Shown here: one piece after another, positions 35,421-44,318 of the stretch | How positions within the stretch are numbered: position 1 is the first letter of the stretch | How the letters are laid out: the number at the start of each line of letters is the position of its first letter | Source: Mediterraneibacter agrestimuris | Lineage (GTDB): Bacteria > Bacillota > Clostridia > Lachnospirales > Lachnospiraceae | Length of the DNA stretch: 64,000 nt | Direction: 5' to 3' | NCBI RefSeq assembly: GCF_943193195.1 | Contig: NZ_CALPDG010000016.1 | Coordinates: forward strand, 1 to 64,000 | The notes under the pieces: model-generated | What the model was told of the DNA's origin: nothing | What the model saw: the letters and a program-made list of their open reading frames with translations, nothing else | The model's database searches: none | Program-made: the position numbers and the translations under genes

Positions 35421-37331
35421 ATGGCAGAGAAGCAGAAGTTTTACATGACAACCGCAATTGCCTATACATCTGGTAAGCCGCATATCGGCAATACTTATGA
35501 GATTGTGCTGGCAGACGCGATTGCGAGATATAAGAGAAGTCAGGGATATGATGTGTTTTTTCAGACAGGAACTGACGAGCATGGACAGAAGATTGAGCTG
35601 AAAGCGCAGGAAGCCGGAATTTCACCAAAGGAATTTGTGGACGGTGTAGCGGGGGAGATCAAGAGAATATGGGATTTGATGGATACCTCTTATGACAAGT
35701 TTATTCGGACAACGGATGAGTATCATGAGAAGCAGGTACAGAAGATTTTCAAGAAGCTGTACGATCAGGGAGATATTTACAAGGGATATTATGAAGGAAT
35801 GTACTGTACTCCGTGTGAATCCTTTTTTACAGAATCACAATTAGCAGACGGCAAATGCCCGGATTGCGGACGGGAGGTACAGCCGGCAAAAGAGGAAGCC
35901 TATTTCTTCAAGATGAGCAAATATGTAGACCGCCTGATCGAGCATATTAACACACACCCGGAGTTCATTCAGCCGGTATCCCGTAAAAATGAGATGATGA
36001 ACAATTTCCTGCTTCCGGGACTGCAGGATCTCTGCGTATCCAGAACATCCTTTCAGTGGGGAATTCCGGTGGACTTCGATCCGAAACATGTAACTTATGT
36101 GTGGCTGGATGCACTGACCAACTATATTACAGGAATCGGATATGACTGTGACGGAGAGAGCACAGAGCAGTTTAAGAAGGACTGGCCTGCTGATCTGCAC
36201 CTGATCGGAAAAGACATTATCCGTTTCCATACAATTTACTGGCCGATTTTCCTGATGGCGCTGGATCTTCCACTGCCGAAGCAGATTTTCGGACATCCGT
36301 GGCTCTTACAGGGAGACGGAAAGATGAGCAAGTCCAAGGGAAATGTACTCTATGCTGATGAACTGGCGGAATTTTTCGGGGTGGATGCAGTACGTTATTT
36401 CGTACTTCATGAGATGCCTTTTGAGAACGATGGAATTATCTCATGGGAGCTTATGGTTGAACGTATGAACTCTGACCTTGCAAATACGCTTGGTAATCTT
36501 GTCAACCGTACGGTTTCTATGACAAATAAATATTTCGGCGGAACAGTAGCGGACAAAGGTGTTACAGATGAGTTTGATGCAGAGCTGAAAGCGGCGATGG
36601 ACAAAGTTCCGAAACTGGTAGAAGCGAAGATGAACGACCTGCGTGTGGCAGACGCAATGACAGAGATTTTTAATCTATTCAAGAGATGCAACAAATATAT
36701 TGACGAGACAATGCCGTGGGTATTGGCAAAAGACGAAGCGAAAAAGGATCGTCTGGAGACGGTACTGTGGAATTTGATTCAGGGCATTTCCGCAGGCGCG
36801 GTACTTCTGGAGTCCTTTATGCCATCTACAAGCAAGAAGATTCTGGAACAGCTTGGCGGCGGTCACGTGACTGATAAGCCGGAGATTCTCTTCCAGAGAC
36901 TGGATATTGAAGAGGTTCTGAAAAAGGTAGAAGAGCTTCATCCGGCTGTTCCGGAAGAGGGAGAAGGTGTTGAAGCTGAGGGGGTTATTGACACCTTGCC
37001 GAAACCGGCGATTACCTTTGAACAGTTCGGCGCAATGCAGTTCCAGGTAGGCGAGATCATTGCCTGTGAAGAGGTTAAGAAATCCAAAAAGCTGCTTTGT
37101 TCTCAGGTTAAGATTGGCTCTCAGGTGAAACAGATCGTGTCTGGTATTAAGGCACATTATACACCGGAAGAGATGGTTGGCAAGAAGGTAATGGTTCTTG
37201 TGAACCTGAAACCTGCAAAACTGGCGGGCGTGCTTTCAGAAGGTATGCTTCTGTGTGCTGGGGATGCAGACGGCAATCTGGCGCTGATGACACCGGAGAA
37301 GAATATGCCGGCAGGAGCGGAAATCTGCTAG
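35421..37331 (+). CDS. metG: Methionyl-tRNA synthetase
   Basis: The product is 636 aa. The class I signatures are HIGN at residues 21-24 (with KPHIGNTYE) and KMSKS at 301-305. The knuckle reads CTPCESFF and CPDCG, a zinc-binding insertion. A C-terminal tRNA-binding OB fold (about 530-636, FGAMQFQVGEIIACEEVKKS) is fused as in many Firmicutes. It charges tRNA-Met. AAGGAGAA precedes the ATG. No T-box is seen upstream. A terminator follows at 37,415. Confidence 0.97.
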   Translation: MAEKQKFYMTTAIAYTSGKPHIGNTYEIVLADAIARYKRSQGYDVFFQTGTDEHGQKIELKAQEAGISPKEFVDGVAGEIKRIWDLMDTSYDKFIRTTDEYHEKQVQKIFKKLYDQGDIYKGYYEGMYCTPCESFFTESQLADGKCPDCGREVQPAKEEAYFFKMSKYVDRLIEHINTHPEFIQPVSRKNEMMNNFLLPGLQDLCVSRTSFQWGIPVDFDPKHVTYVWLDALTNYITGIGYDCDGESTEQFKKDWPADLHLIGKDIIRFHTIYWPIFLMALDLPLPKQIFGHPWLLQGDGKMSKSKGNVLYADELAEFFGVDAVRYFVLHEMPFENDGIISWELMVERMNSDLANTLGNLVNRTVSMTNKYFGGTVADKGVTDEFDAELKAAMDKVPKLVEAKMNDLRVADAMTEIFNLFKRCNKYIDETMPWVLAKDEAKKDRLETVLWNLIQGISAGAVLLESFMPSTSKKILEQLGGGHVTDKPEILFQRLDIEEVLKKVEELHPAVPEEGEGVEAEGVIDTLPKPAITFEQFGAMQFQVGEIIACEEVKKSKKLLCSQVKIGSQVKQIVSGIKAHYTPEEMVGKKVMVLVNLKPAKLAGVLSEGMLLCAGDADGNLALMTPEKNMPAGAEIC

Positions 37332-37414
37332 AAAATTTTTCAAAAAACAGTCCATAATCTGCGGATCCTGGCATTAAGACTAAGTACGCAGAAGTATAAA
37401 ATATATTGATAAAT

Positions 37415-37466
37415 AAAAAAGAGTAGAGACAGGATGAAAAAGAAGCTGTTTTCTGCTCTTTTTTTA
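37415..37466 (+). terminator. Terminator after metG
   Basis: AAAAGAGTAGAGACAG pairs with CTGTTTTCTGCTCTTTT, followed by T. The rest of 37,332-37,742 shows no gene. Confidence 0.7.
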
Positions 37467-37742
37467 TCTGCATATCTTATCCCTCTGACGTACATGGAGT
37501 ACAATACTATGATCGGCAGAATTTATTTTTGGGTACACATGTTATTATTCAGCTATTCTTGTATTCTGGAAAATCTGTCGAATTTACCTGACAGAATATA
37601 CTAAAATCTATCATTTTTGTTGTGCTATGCTCTTTGTGAAAATGAAATGGCGGGAAGAAAGATTACTTGTCACGCAAGGTACGGCTGCGAAGTGGACAGG
37701 CTTCCTGTGCATATCCTAAAAATTTGAGCAGAGGTGAGTATG

Positions 37743-38963
37743 ATGGAAAGACAGATACCAAAAAACGTACGTCAGATAGGAAATGTGAGCGATACTCCGA
37801 AAATATATGTGGAAGATTATGTGGATACTTTTTTCAGTCAGTTGTGTGAGAAAGCGGGAGAGAATCCGATAGGGGCATTTCTCGTAGGGGATTTTGTGAA
37901 ATCGGATGAGAACGAGTATGTTTACATATATGGCGCAATTAAGATGCACGACCTGAAAATATCCGGTAATGATTATGTGTTAGATGAAGAGACATGGAAA
38001 GCGGCATATGAGGACTGCAAACAGTATTTTGAAGATGGAGAAATGCTGGGGTGGTTTGTGGCTCATGCAGGAGTTCCGCTGACAGCAGAGAATAGTACGT
38101 TGAAGCTGCATAAGAAATCATTTCCGAAGAATAATACGATTTTTATTATGAGAGACCCGGTGGATCAGGACGAAAAATATTTTGTGCATAAGCTCAATGA
38201 TCTGATCGAGATTGGGGGACATTATACATATTACGAAAAAAATCCCTGCATGCAGAACTATATGATTTCTGCAAGAAAGAAAAATGGGGTGTGTCCCTCG
38301 GAAACTGTGGAAGACAGAGCTGCGAAGGACTTTAGAAGCCTTGTGCGCTCCCGCGGAGAGCAGCAGAGTCAGCGAAGGACAAATCGTTTGATGTATGCCA
38401 TGAGTGCATGTCTGGTTTTGATTGTGGTGATCATGGGCGTGGCGACAATGAACAATTTTGATAAAATGAAAGCGGTGCAGTCTATGATAGAGGGGAACGG
38501 TTCCGTTGCCGAGGCAAAACAGGAGGAAGTACAGGAGACCAGCGGAGGTGTGACGGCGGTTATTGAAAAAGGACAGGCTCCCGGAGACGGGTCCCGGACG
38601 GAGGCTGATACAGGTGGTACTCAGAATGCAACTGATACAGGGGACAGCACCCCGATAGATGATACCGGGCAGCAGATGGATCTAAATGAGGAAACAGAAG
38701 GGGCAGACAATGAAGAAATACAAAACTCGGCTGCTGGCGATGATATGGGACAGCCGGGTGAATCCGGGCGTTCGTCAAGGAGCGCAGGAAGCGGAGGTTA
38801 TAATGGCAGTGATGGAATATATATCGTAGAAGAAGGAGATACACTGGCTATCATCAGCAAAAAAATGTACGGAGATGTTTCTCATACGGAGGCGATCAGT
38901 AAAATGAATGGACTGTCCGATGGAAATTTGATTTATATCGGTCAAAAATTGCTATTACCGTAG
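37743..38963 (+). CDS. Membrane protein with MPN/JAB-like N-domain and C-terminal LysM
   Basis: The product is 406 aa. Residues about 18-150 look like an MPN (JAB1/Mov34) fold: GAFLVGDFV, then EMLGWFVAHAGVPLTAEN and NTIFIMRDPV. At the place of the JAMM HxHP box it reads VAHAG, so metal ligands are degenerate. One transmembrane helix (about 216-236) follows, then a long acidic, low-complexity linker (245-355) and one LysM domain (about 358-406, YIVEEGDTLAIISKKMYG). This predicts an N-in protein that reaches peptidoglycan. I do not recognise a named family. The start 37,743 has AGAGGTGA upstream; GTG 37,734 is the alternative. The next gene follows 87 bp downstream. Confidence 0.75.
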   Translation: MERQIPKNVRQIGNVSDTPKIYVEDYVDTFFSQLCEKAGENPIGAFLVGDFVKSDENEYVYIYGAIKMHDLKISGNDYVLDEETWKAAYEDCKQYFEDGEMLGWFVAHAGVPLTAENSTLKLHKKSFPKNNTIFIMRDPVDQDEKYFVHKLNDLIEIGGHYTYYEKNPCMQNYMISARKKNGVCPSETVEDRAAKDFRSLVRSRGEQQSQRRTNRLMYAMSACLVLIVVIMGVATMNNFDKMKAVQSMIEGNGSVAEAKQEEVQETSGGVTAVIEKGQAPGDGSRTEADTGGTQNATDTGDSTPIDDTGQQMDLNEETEGADNEEIQNSAAGDDMGQPGESGRSSRSAGSGGYNGSDGIYIVEEGDTLAIISKKMYGDVSHTEAISKMNGLSDGNLIYIGQKLLLP

Positions 38964-39050
38964 AATAGTGATATACTATTCGAGACAGGCAGAAATGGAG
39001 AAGCTGTCTGTGTATGGCTAAAAGTTACAAACATATATAAGGGGTAAAAG

Positions 39051-40244
39051 ATGGCTCAAAAGAAAAAACCATATTTGAAGCTGGTTAAACCTTTGAATCT
39101 GGATGAGATGAAAAAGAGGACGAGACACCATCGCAGAAATCAGATTAAGAAGTGGGCGAGACAGTTTCTTATTGGATTTATGGCAGTCTCGGGGACATGG
39201 ATGCTTATAACGAACCATACCTATGATACAGTTTACCGTTCGGCATCTTACAAGCAGGATACGTCAGATACCAGCGGCTATGCTGCTTTTAGAGACGGTA
39301 TTGTCCGATATACGAGAGATGGTGTTACATATCTGGATCGTAAAAATGAAGAACGGTGGATACAGCCTTCCCAGTTCAAGAATCCGTCTGTTGACGTGCA
39401 GAAAAATGTATTTGCAGTAGGTGATATCGGTGGAAATGCGATTCAGGTGTTTAATGCGGAGGGATTGAAAGGTGAGATAGAGACGACGCATCCCATTGAG
39501 AAATTTACGGTTTCGGATCAGGGGATCGTCAGTGCGATTTTGAAAAATGAATCAATGCCTCAGATTGTTACTTATGACGCAGTAGGAAACATTTTGGTAG
39601 AGAATCAGGTGTCAGCCGCAACGGACGGTTATCCAACGGCTTTGGAGATGTCTCCTGATGGAAAGGTATTGATGGCATCTTATCTGACTTCAGCCGGGGG
39701 CATACTGAAATCAAAAGTTGTGTGTTACAATTTCGGTGAAGCTGGAGCGGAACAGACGGATAAACAGGTTGGGACAGAAGAATATGAAGATTTGGTTATT
39801 CCGGAGATTTATTTTATGAATGAGTCTGTATCGGTTGCGGTGGGAGATCATTCATTTGCCGTGTATGAAGGCGGACAGGTTCCGGTGAAAAAGCGGGAGA
39901 TACAGATTGGACAAGAGATTAGAAGTTCATTTCATACAGAAAAATATATTGGCTTTGTGCTATTGAATCAGGAAAAGTCTGGTTATGAGGTCCGGCTGTA
40001 TAATAAAGCGGGCAAACAGGTTATGAACCGCGCATTTACCGGAGAATACAGTAATGTACAGATGGTCGGAAATGAAATCATTATGTATGAAGGTTCTGCT
40101 TGCTGCATTATTACAAAAACAGGAGTGCCTCGGTTTAAAGGAGATTTAAAAATAGATGCACAGATGATGATTCCGGCGGCCGGATTTAATAAATACCTTG
40201 TGATGAGCACAAATGAATTACGTGCCGTTTATTTGGCAAAATAG
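39051..40244 (+). CDS. DUF5711-family membrane-anchored protein, probable beta-propeller
   Basis: The product is 397 aa. A very basic N-terminal tail precedes one membrane helix (about residues 37-55), placing the rest outside. The external part has repeated beta-rich units of about 45 residues (TYLDRKNEERW, VFAVGDIGGNAIQVFN, IVSAILKNE, ALEMSPDGKVLMASYLTS), consistent with a propeller. The family is common in Lachnospiraceae and its function is unknown. It lies between the LysM protein and CvpA, nine bases before the latter, hinting at a cell-envelope operon. Confidence 0.75.
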   Translation: MAQKKKPYLKLVKPLNLDEMKKRTRHHRRNQIKKWARQFLIGFMAVSGTWMLITNHTYDTVYRSASYKQDTSDTSGYAAFRDGIVRYTRDGVTYLDRKNEERWIQPSQFKNPSVDVQKNVFAVGDIGGNAIQVFNAEGLKGEIETTHPIEKFTVSDQGIVSAILKNESMPQIVTYDAVGNILVENQVSAATDGYPTALEMSPDGKVLMASYLTSAGGILKSKVVCYNFGEAGAEQTDKQVGTEEYEDLVIPEIYFMNESVSVAVGDHSFAVYEGGQVPVKKREIQIGQEIRSSFHTEKYIGFVLLNQEKSGYEVRLYNKAGKQVMNRAFTGEYSNVQMVGNEIIMYEGSACCIITKTGVPRFKGDLKIDAQMMIPAAGFNKYLVMSTNELRAVYLAK

Positions 40245-40253
40245 GAGAAGAGT

Positions 40254-41072
40254 ATGGACAACTGGTTATTGATTATTGTAGGCGTAGTGTTTTTGTTAAG
40301 TATTGTGATTGGATATATCCGGGGATTTTTTAAGATAGGATTGTCTTTATTGTCTTCTGTTTTGACAGTAGTGATTGTGATTTACTTGTCACCTTATGTG
40401 GCAAAGGCTTTGACAAACTTTACTCCGGTGGATGAAGCAATCGAACAGAAATGTGTAGAAGCATTTATGCCGGAATTATCTGCGGACATTCTGGCAGGCA
40501 AGGATTTGAGCGGAACCCCGTTTGCCGGGCTGGATACGGATCAGATGAACAATTTGGCGCAGCTGGACTTGGAGAGCAACGGAATTACAGCGAAGGATGT
40601 TCTGAATATAGTGGGAGAGATCCCGAAGGATAAGCAGATACAGGAGATTGAAAATTCAGCGCTTCCGGGTTTCCTAAAAGATGTTCTTTTGGAAAATAAT
40701 AATACAACAATATATGAAGAACTGGGTGTCAGTACGTTTGTGGAGTATGTGGCTTCTTACATCGCACGAATGGTAATCAATATTCTCTCATTCCTTGTGA
40801 CATTTATTCTCGCAATCATCATTGTGAAAGCGTTGATGGCAGCGGTGGATATCCTCGGAGAACTGCCGGGCGTGGGATTTTTGAATCATCTCGGCGGCGG
40901 AGCTGCAGGTGCGCTTACAGCACTTCTGATCGTGTGGCTGGGATTTTTGGGTATTACGCTGATCTATACGACACCAGCCGGTAAGGCGGCATTTGAGATG
41001 ATAGAGCAGAGTAAGATATTGATGCTTTTATATAAGAGTAATATTTTGTTGTCGAAGCTGATCGGTTTCTAA
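40254..41072 (+). CDS. CvpA-family membrane protein
   Basis: The product is 272 aa. Four hydrophobic segments are seen (about residues 3-22, 26-48, 160-192 and 210-237), with the family-typical LLIIVGVVFLLSIVIGYIRGF start and GGAAGALTALLIVW region. A soluble stretch of about 100 residues is inserted between the second and third helices. CvpA was named for colicin V production; homologues affect envelope integrity. GAGAAG precedes the ATG, 10 bases after the previous stop. Confidence 0.85.
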   Translation: MDNWLLIIVGVVFLLSIVIGYIRGFFKIGLSLLSSVLTVVIVIYLSPYVAKALTNFTPVDEAIEQKCVEAFMPELSADILAGKDLSGTPFAGLDTDQMNNLAQLDLESNGITAKDVLNIVGEIPKDKQIQEIENSALPGFLKDVLLENNNTTIYEELGVSTFVEYVASYIARMVINILSFLVTFILAIIIVKALMAAVDILGELPGVGFLNHLGGGAAGALTALLIVWLGFLGITLIYTTPAGKAAFEMIEQSKILMLLYKSNILLSKLIGF

Positions 41073-41119
41073 GGGAAGGCAGCGAAATGATCAGACGTTT
41101 AAAAGACCGATTGAAAATT

Positions 41120-41334
41120 GTAACAGTTCAGCCATAACAGCTCGAATTGGCTGCCAAGCATGCGACAAAAACGTCCAGTGGACGTTTTTTAGCAGTTTCA
41201 CCGCCTATACGCTGCTATGCAGCGCAAATTCTCGCTTATGGCAGAACGCCATATACAAATCCTACAAAAAACGTCTTGTTGTAAGCAAGCTTACCAATTC
41301 GTTTTTGTAGATTTGTGCATGGCTGAACTGTTAC
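41120..41334. repeat. Dispersed palindrome, composite copy D, MITE-like
   Basis: Perfect 16-bp inverted ends GTAACAGTTCAGCCAT (41,120-41,135) and ATGGCTGAACTGTTAC (41,319-41,334) bound 215 bp. Inside are further stems: AAACGTCC/GGACGTTT, and ACAAATC..CTACAAAAAACG with CGTTTTTGTAGATTTGT. No reading frame. It also contains one copy of the 41-45 bp unit seen at 41,526-41,610. Confidence 0.85.
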
Positions 41335-41362
41335 TGAAAATTGAGTAAATTTCAAAAAAATG

Positions 41363-41391
41363 TTGACATCTTTTGTCAAATGTGATATTTT
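41363..41391 (+). promoter_or_regulatory. Promoter of tRNA-Ala
   Basis: TTGACA (41,363-41,368) and TATTTT (41,386-41,391), spacer 17 bp. Confidence 0.7.
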
Positions 41392-41419
41392 ATAGGAGTT
41401 GCAGAAAGCAGCTCCATAT

Positions 41420-41492
41420 GGGGGATTAGCTCAGTTGGGAGAGCGCCTGCCTTGCAAGCAGGAGGTCACGAGTTCGACTCTCGTATTCTCCA
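41420..41492 (+). tRNA. tRNA-Ala (UGC)
   Basis: A full cloverleaf can be folded: acceptor GGGGGAT/ATTCTCC, D arm GCTC..GAGC, anticodon stem CCTGC/GCAGG with loop CTTGCAA (anticodon UGC), T arm ACGAG-TTCGACT-CTCGT. CCA is not encoded beyond the discriminator A. It is a single gene with its own promoter and terminator. Confidence 0.97.
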
Positions 41493-41495
41493 CTT

Positions 41496-41525
41496 AAACC
41501 AGATTCTGAGGAGTCTGGTTTTTTT
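41496..41525 (+). terminator. Terminator after tRNA-Ala
   Basis: AAACCAGA pairs with TCTGGTTT, followed by a T run. Confidence 0.9.
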
Positions 41526-41610
41526 GTTGCCAAGCATACGATAAACAGTCCAGTGAACTGTTTTGAGTTGCCAAGCATGCGATAAAACAGTCCAGTGGAC
41601 TGTTTTGAGC
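41526..41610. repeat. Near-tandem 41-bp repeat with GTCCAGTGGAC hairpin
   Basis: Two units starting GTTGCCAAGCATRCGATAAA at 41,526 and 41,567 each end in a hairpin around GTCCAGTGGAC or GTCCAGTGAAC. A third related unit lies inside the palindrome at 41,149-41,193, on the other side of the tRNA. Confidence 0.75.
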
Positions 41611-41679
41611 GATATATCCATATTTCACAAAAAACTCTGAGAGATGCGCATCCTTTATTTTACAACGCACTCAGAGAAT

Positions 41680-41720
41680 AAAAAGCGGAGTGACAGTTTA
41701 AAACTGTTACCCCACTTTTT
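41680..41720. terminator. Bidirectional terminator downstream of upp
   Basis: AAAAAGCGGAGTGACAGTTT pairs with AAACTGTTACCCCACTTTTT with a few mismatches, with T on either strand. It serves upp, transcribed from the right. Confidence 0.8.
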
Positions 41721-41738
41721 AATGACTGTGTTTGTCTA

Positions 41739-42368
41739 TTATTTTGTTCCGAATATCCGGTCTCCTGCATCTCCCAGTCCAGGACAGATGTAAGCATTTT
41801 CGTTTAACTCCCGATCAATATGTCCGACATAAATCTGTACGTCCGGATGTGCGTTCTGCAAGCGTTTGATGCCTTCCGGTGCAGCGATGATAGACATGAA
41901 CTTAATTCTGGTACCGCCGTACTGTTTGATGAAGTCTACTGCGGCAACGGCAGAGCCGCCTGTTGCAAGCATTGGGTCAGTAACAACGATCAGACGCTCA
42001 GAAATTGGTTTTGGCAGTTTGCAGTAATATTCATGGGGCTCATGCGTCTCTTCGTCACGGTACAGACCGATGTGTCCGATCTTTGCCGTCGGGACAAGCG
42101 CCTGAATTCCGCTTACCATACCGAGTCCTGCACGAAGAATCGGTACGATCGCCAAATTTTTGCCATCGATTACCGGAGTCAAACAAGTTTCAATCGGTGT
42201 TTCAACTTCCACATCCTTCAGCGGAAGATCTTTTAAAGCTTCATAACCCATCAGCATGGCGATTTCTTCTACAAGGGAACGGAATTCAGCGGTTCCAGTA
42301 TTCTTATCACGCAGACGGGAAATTTTATGCTGGATTAACGGGTGTGTCATTTCAATTACATTGTTCAT
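41739..42368 (-). CDS. upp: Uracil phosphoribosyltransferase
   Basis: The product is 209 aa, the usual length. [21 protein letters not shown] opens it in the family-typical way; [12 protein letters not shown], the PRPP loop [20 protein letters not shown] and the end [17 protein letters not shown] are standard. It salvages uracil to UMP. AAGGAGA precedes the ATG at 42,368. It is monocistronic, flanked by repeats on both sides. Confidence 0.97.
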   Translation of the reverse strand: MNNVIEMTHPLIQHKISRLRDKNTGTAEFRSLVEEIAMLMGYEALKDLPLKDVEVETPIETCLTPVIDGKNLAIVPILRAGLGMVSGIQALVPTAKIGHIGLYRDEETHEPHEYYCKLPKPISERLIVVTDPMLATGGSAVAAVDFIKQYGGTRIKFMSIIAAPEGIKRLQNAHPDVQIYVGHIDRELNENAYICPGLGDAGDRIFGTK

Positions 42369-42455
42369 AGTGATTCTCCTTGCCTGTAAAATAGTATTTC
42401 TTAATAGATGATAGAATTATACTATATATTTCATAAAATGTAAAAATATATTGGA

Positions 42456-42494
42456 TACTGTTATTGGAGCACCCGTAGGGTGTGAACAGTAACG
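42456..42494. repeat. Dispersed palindrome, copy E
   Basis: TACTGTT and CACCC pair with GGGTG and AACAGTA around GTA; the right part ends GTGTGAACAGTAACG, shared with copies B and F. Confidence 0.65.
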
Positions 42495-42526
42495 AGCTGA
42501 TTACAGATCACTGCTGGTTTTCATAT

Positions 42527-42569
42527 CCCCCCACGGGGCTTGTGAAGTTCTCTTTTTTGATGCTATACT
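42527..42569 (+). promoter_or_regulatory. Promoter and candidate CsoR-type operator of the nickel-type ABC operon
   Basis: TTGTGA (42,540-42,545) and TATACT (42,564-42,569), spacer 18 bp, form a promoter for the gene at 42,613. CCCCCCACGGGG (42,527-42,538) touches the -35 box and resembles the CCCTACGGGG core of CsoR/RcnR-family operators. The operon ends with a gene of that family. Confidence 0.6.
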
Positions 42570-42612
42570 GGATGAAAATAAATGGGAATCAAACATAGGC
42601 GGAGACAAAGAG

Positions 42613-44268
42613 ATGGGGAAAAAGCATACGTGGAAACGGACAACTGCTGCGGTGATGATGTTGGGGCTGATGACTTCAGCTGCGGGATGTAGTCAGTCTG
42701 CGGCGGGAAAAGCAGAAGAGACGGTAAAGCAGGCGATAGAGGCAGGAAAAGTAGAAAGTACAGAAAAGGATTCGGTGATCGTAACAATGCCGGTTACTTC
42801 AGAGCCGGAGGCGGGATTTGATCCGGCATACGGATGGGGGGCAGGAGAGCATACCCATGAGCCGCTGATCCAGAGTACACTGACAACAACGACGACAGAT
42901 CTGAAAATCGGGAAGGATCTGGCAACAGATTATTCTGTCAGTGAGGACGGTCTTAAATGGACGATAACCATCCGGGACGATGTGGAGTTTACAGACGGGA
43001 AGCCACTGACGGCAGAGGATGTCGCGTTTACATATAACCATTGCAGAGACAATAGTACGGTCAGTGATTTTACGATGTTGAAAGAGGCTGTGGCAGTGAA
43101 TGAGACAACGGTGGAATTTCATATGAATCATCCGTATTCAATCTGGCCGTATACTATGGCGGTGGTCGGAATTGTGCCAAAGCATGCATATGACGAGAAC
43201 TACGGGCAGCATCCGATTGGTTCGGGCAGATATGTTTTGAAGCAATGGGACAAGGGGCAGCAGGTGATCTTTGAAGCGAATCCAGATTACTATGAGGAAA
43301 TGCCGGAGATGAAGAAAGTGACTGTACTTTTTATGGAAGAAGACGCGGCGCTGGCAGCGGCTATGGCGGGCGTGGTGGACGTGGCACACACGGCGGCGTC
43401 TTACAGTGAGCAGCAAATTGACGGCTATGGACTGACGGCAGTACAGACAGTGGACAACCGTGGATTCAATCTTCCGGTTGGAGAAGTCAGGGAGAAGGAT
43501 GGCATCACCTATGGAAATGTATTTACTGCGGATATCAATGTCCGGAGGGCGATCAATATAGGCATTGACAGAGAAGAGATAATTGAAAATGTGCTGAATG
43601 GATATGGCACGCCGGCTTACAGTGTCTGCGACAAAATGCCGTGGTATCATGAGGCTTGTGAAGTGGAATATGATCCTGGTGAGGCAGTGCGCCTTCTGGA
43701 AGAGGCAGGCTGGAGGGAAGGAAAAGACGGTATTCGTAAGAAGCAAGGTGTACGCGCCGGATTTACACTGATGTTCAGCAGCGGAGATTCGGTACGTCAG
43801 GCATTGGCAGAGGAGACGGCGAATCAACTGCAGGAGATTGGTATCGAAGTGAAGACGGAAGGCGTGGGATGGGATGTGGCATATGATCGCGCCCAGTCCG
43901 AGCCGCTTTTGTGGGGATGGGGAGCGCATACGCCGATGGAGCTTTATAACATTTATCATACTGCAGAAAATGGGAACGGAATCGGTGAGGCGCGGTATTC
44001 TCCTTATGTAAATGAGACGGCAGATGCTTACATGGACGAAGCGCTGGCAGCATCTTCACTGGAGGAAGCTTATGAACTTTGGAAGAAAGCCCAATGGGAT
44101 GGCAGCACCGGGATTACGCAGGACGGGGATATTCCATGGATATGGCTGTGTAATATTGAGCATTTATATTTTGTGAGAGACGGGCTGATGATCGGAGAGC
44201 AGAAGATCCACCCGCACGGACATGGCTGGTCACTGATCAATAATGTAGATTTGTGGAGTTGGAAATAG
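42613..44268 (+). CDS. Nickel/peptide-type ABC transporter substrate-binding lipoprotein
   Basis: The product is 551 aa. A lipoprotein signal ends in SAAGC (Cys26). The body matches extracellular solute-binding family 5 (NikA/DppA/OppA): DLATDYSVSEDGLKWTITIR, DGKPLTAEDVAFTYN, HPIGSGRYVLKQWDKGQ and INVRRAINIGIDREEII. This family carries nickel chelates, haem or peptides. The neighbourhood (a His-rich metal repressor after two ATPases) favours nickel, but residues alone do not decide. It opens a five-gene transporter operon. Confidence 0.88.
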   Translation: MGKKHTWKRTTAAVMMLGLMTSAAGCSQSAAGKAEETVKQAIEAGKVESTEKDSVIVTMPVTSEPEAGFDPAYGWGAGEHTHEPLIQSTLTTTTTDLKIGKDLATDYSVSEDGLKWTITIRDDVEFTDGKPLTAEDVAFTYNHCRDNSTVSDFTMLKEAVAVNETTVEFHMNHPYSIWPYTMAVVGIVPKHAYDENYGQHPIGSGRYVLKQWDKGQQVIFEANPDYYEEMPEMKKVTVLFMEEDAALAAAMAGVVDVAHTAASYSEQQIDGYGLTAVQTVDNRGFNLPVGEVREKDGITYGNVFTADINVRRAINIGIDREEIIENVLNGYGTPAYSVCDKMPWYHEACEVEYDPGEAVRLLEEAGWREGKDGIRKKQGVRAGFTLMFSSGDSVRQALAEETANQLQEIGIEVKTEGVGWDVAYDRAQSEPLLWGWGAHTPMELYNIYHTAENGNGIGEARYSPYVNETADAYMDEALAASSLEEAYELWKKAQWDGSTGITQDGDIPWIWLCNIEHLYFVRDGLMIGEQKIHPHGHGWSLINNVDLWSWK

Positions 44269-44318
44269 GGAAGAAATAAGATGGAAGGGGCTGTGTGGAT
44301 CATGGCAAAAGGAGCAGC

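Noticed and set aside
42369-42612. NiCo or other metal riboswitch before the ABC operon
   Set aside because: No conserved junction motif; the palindrome and C/G tract are better explained as repeat and protein operator.
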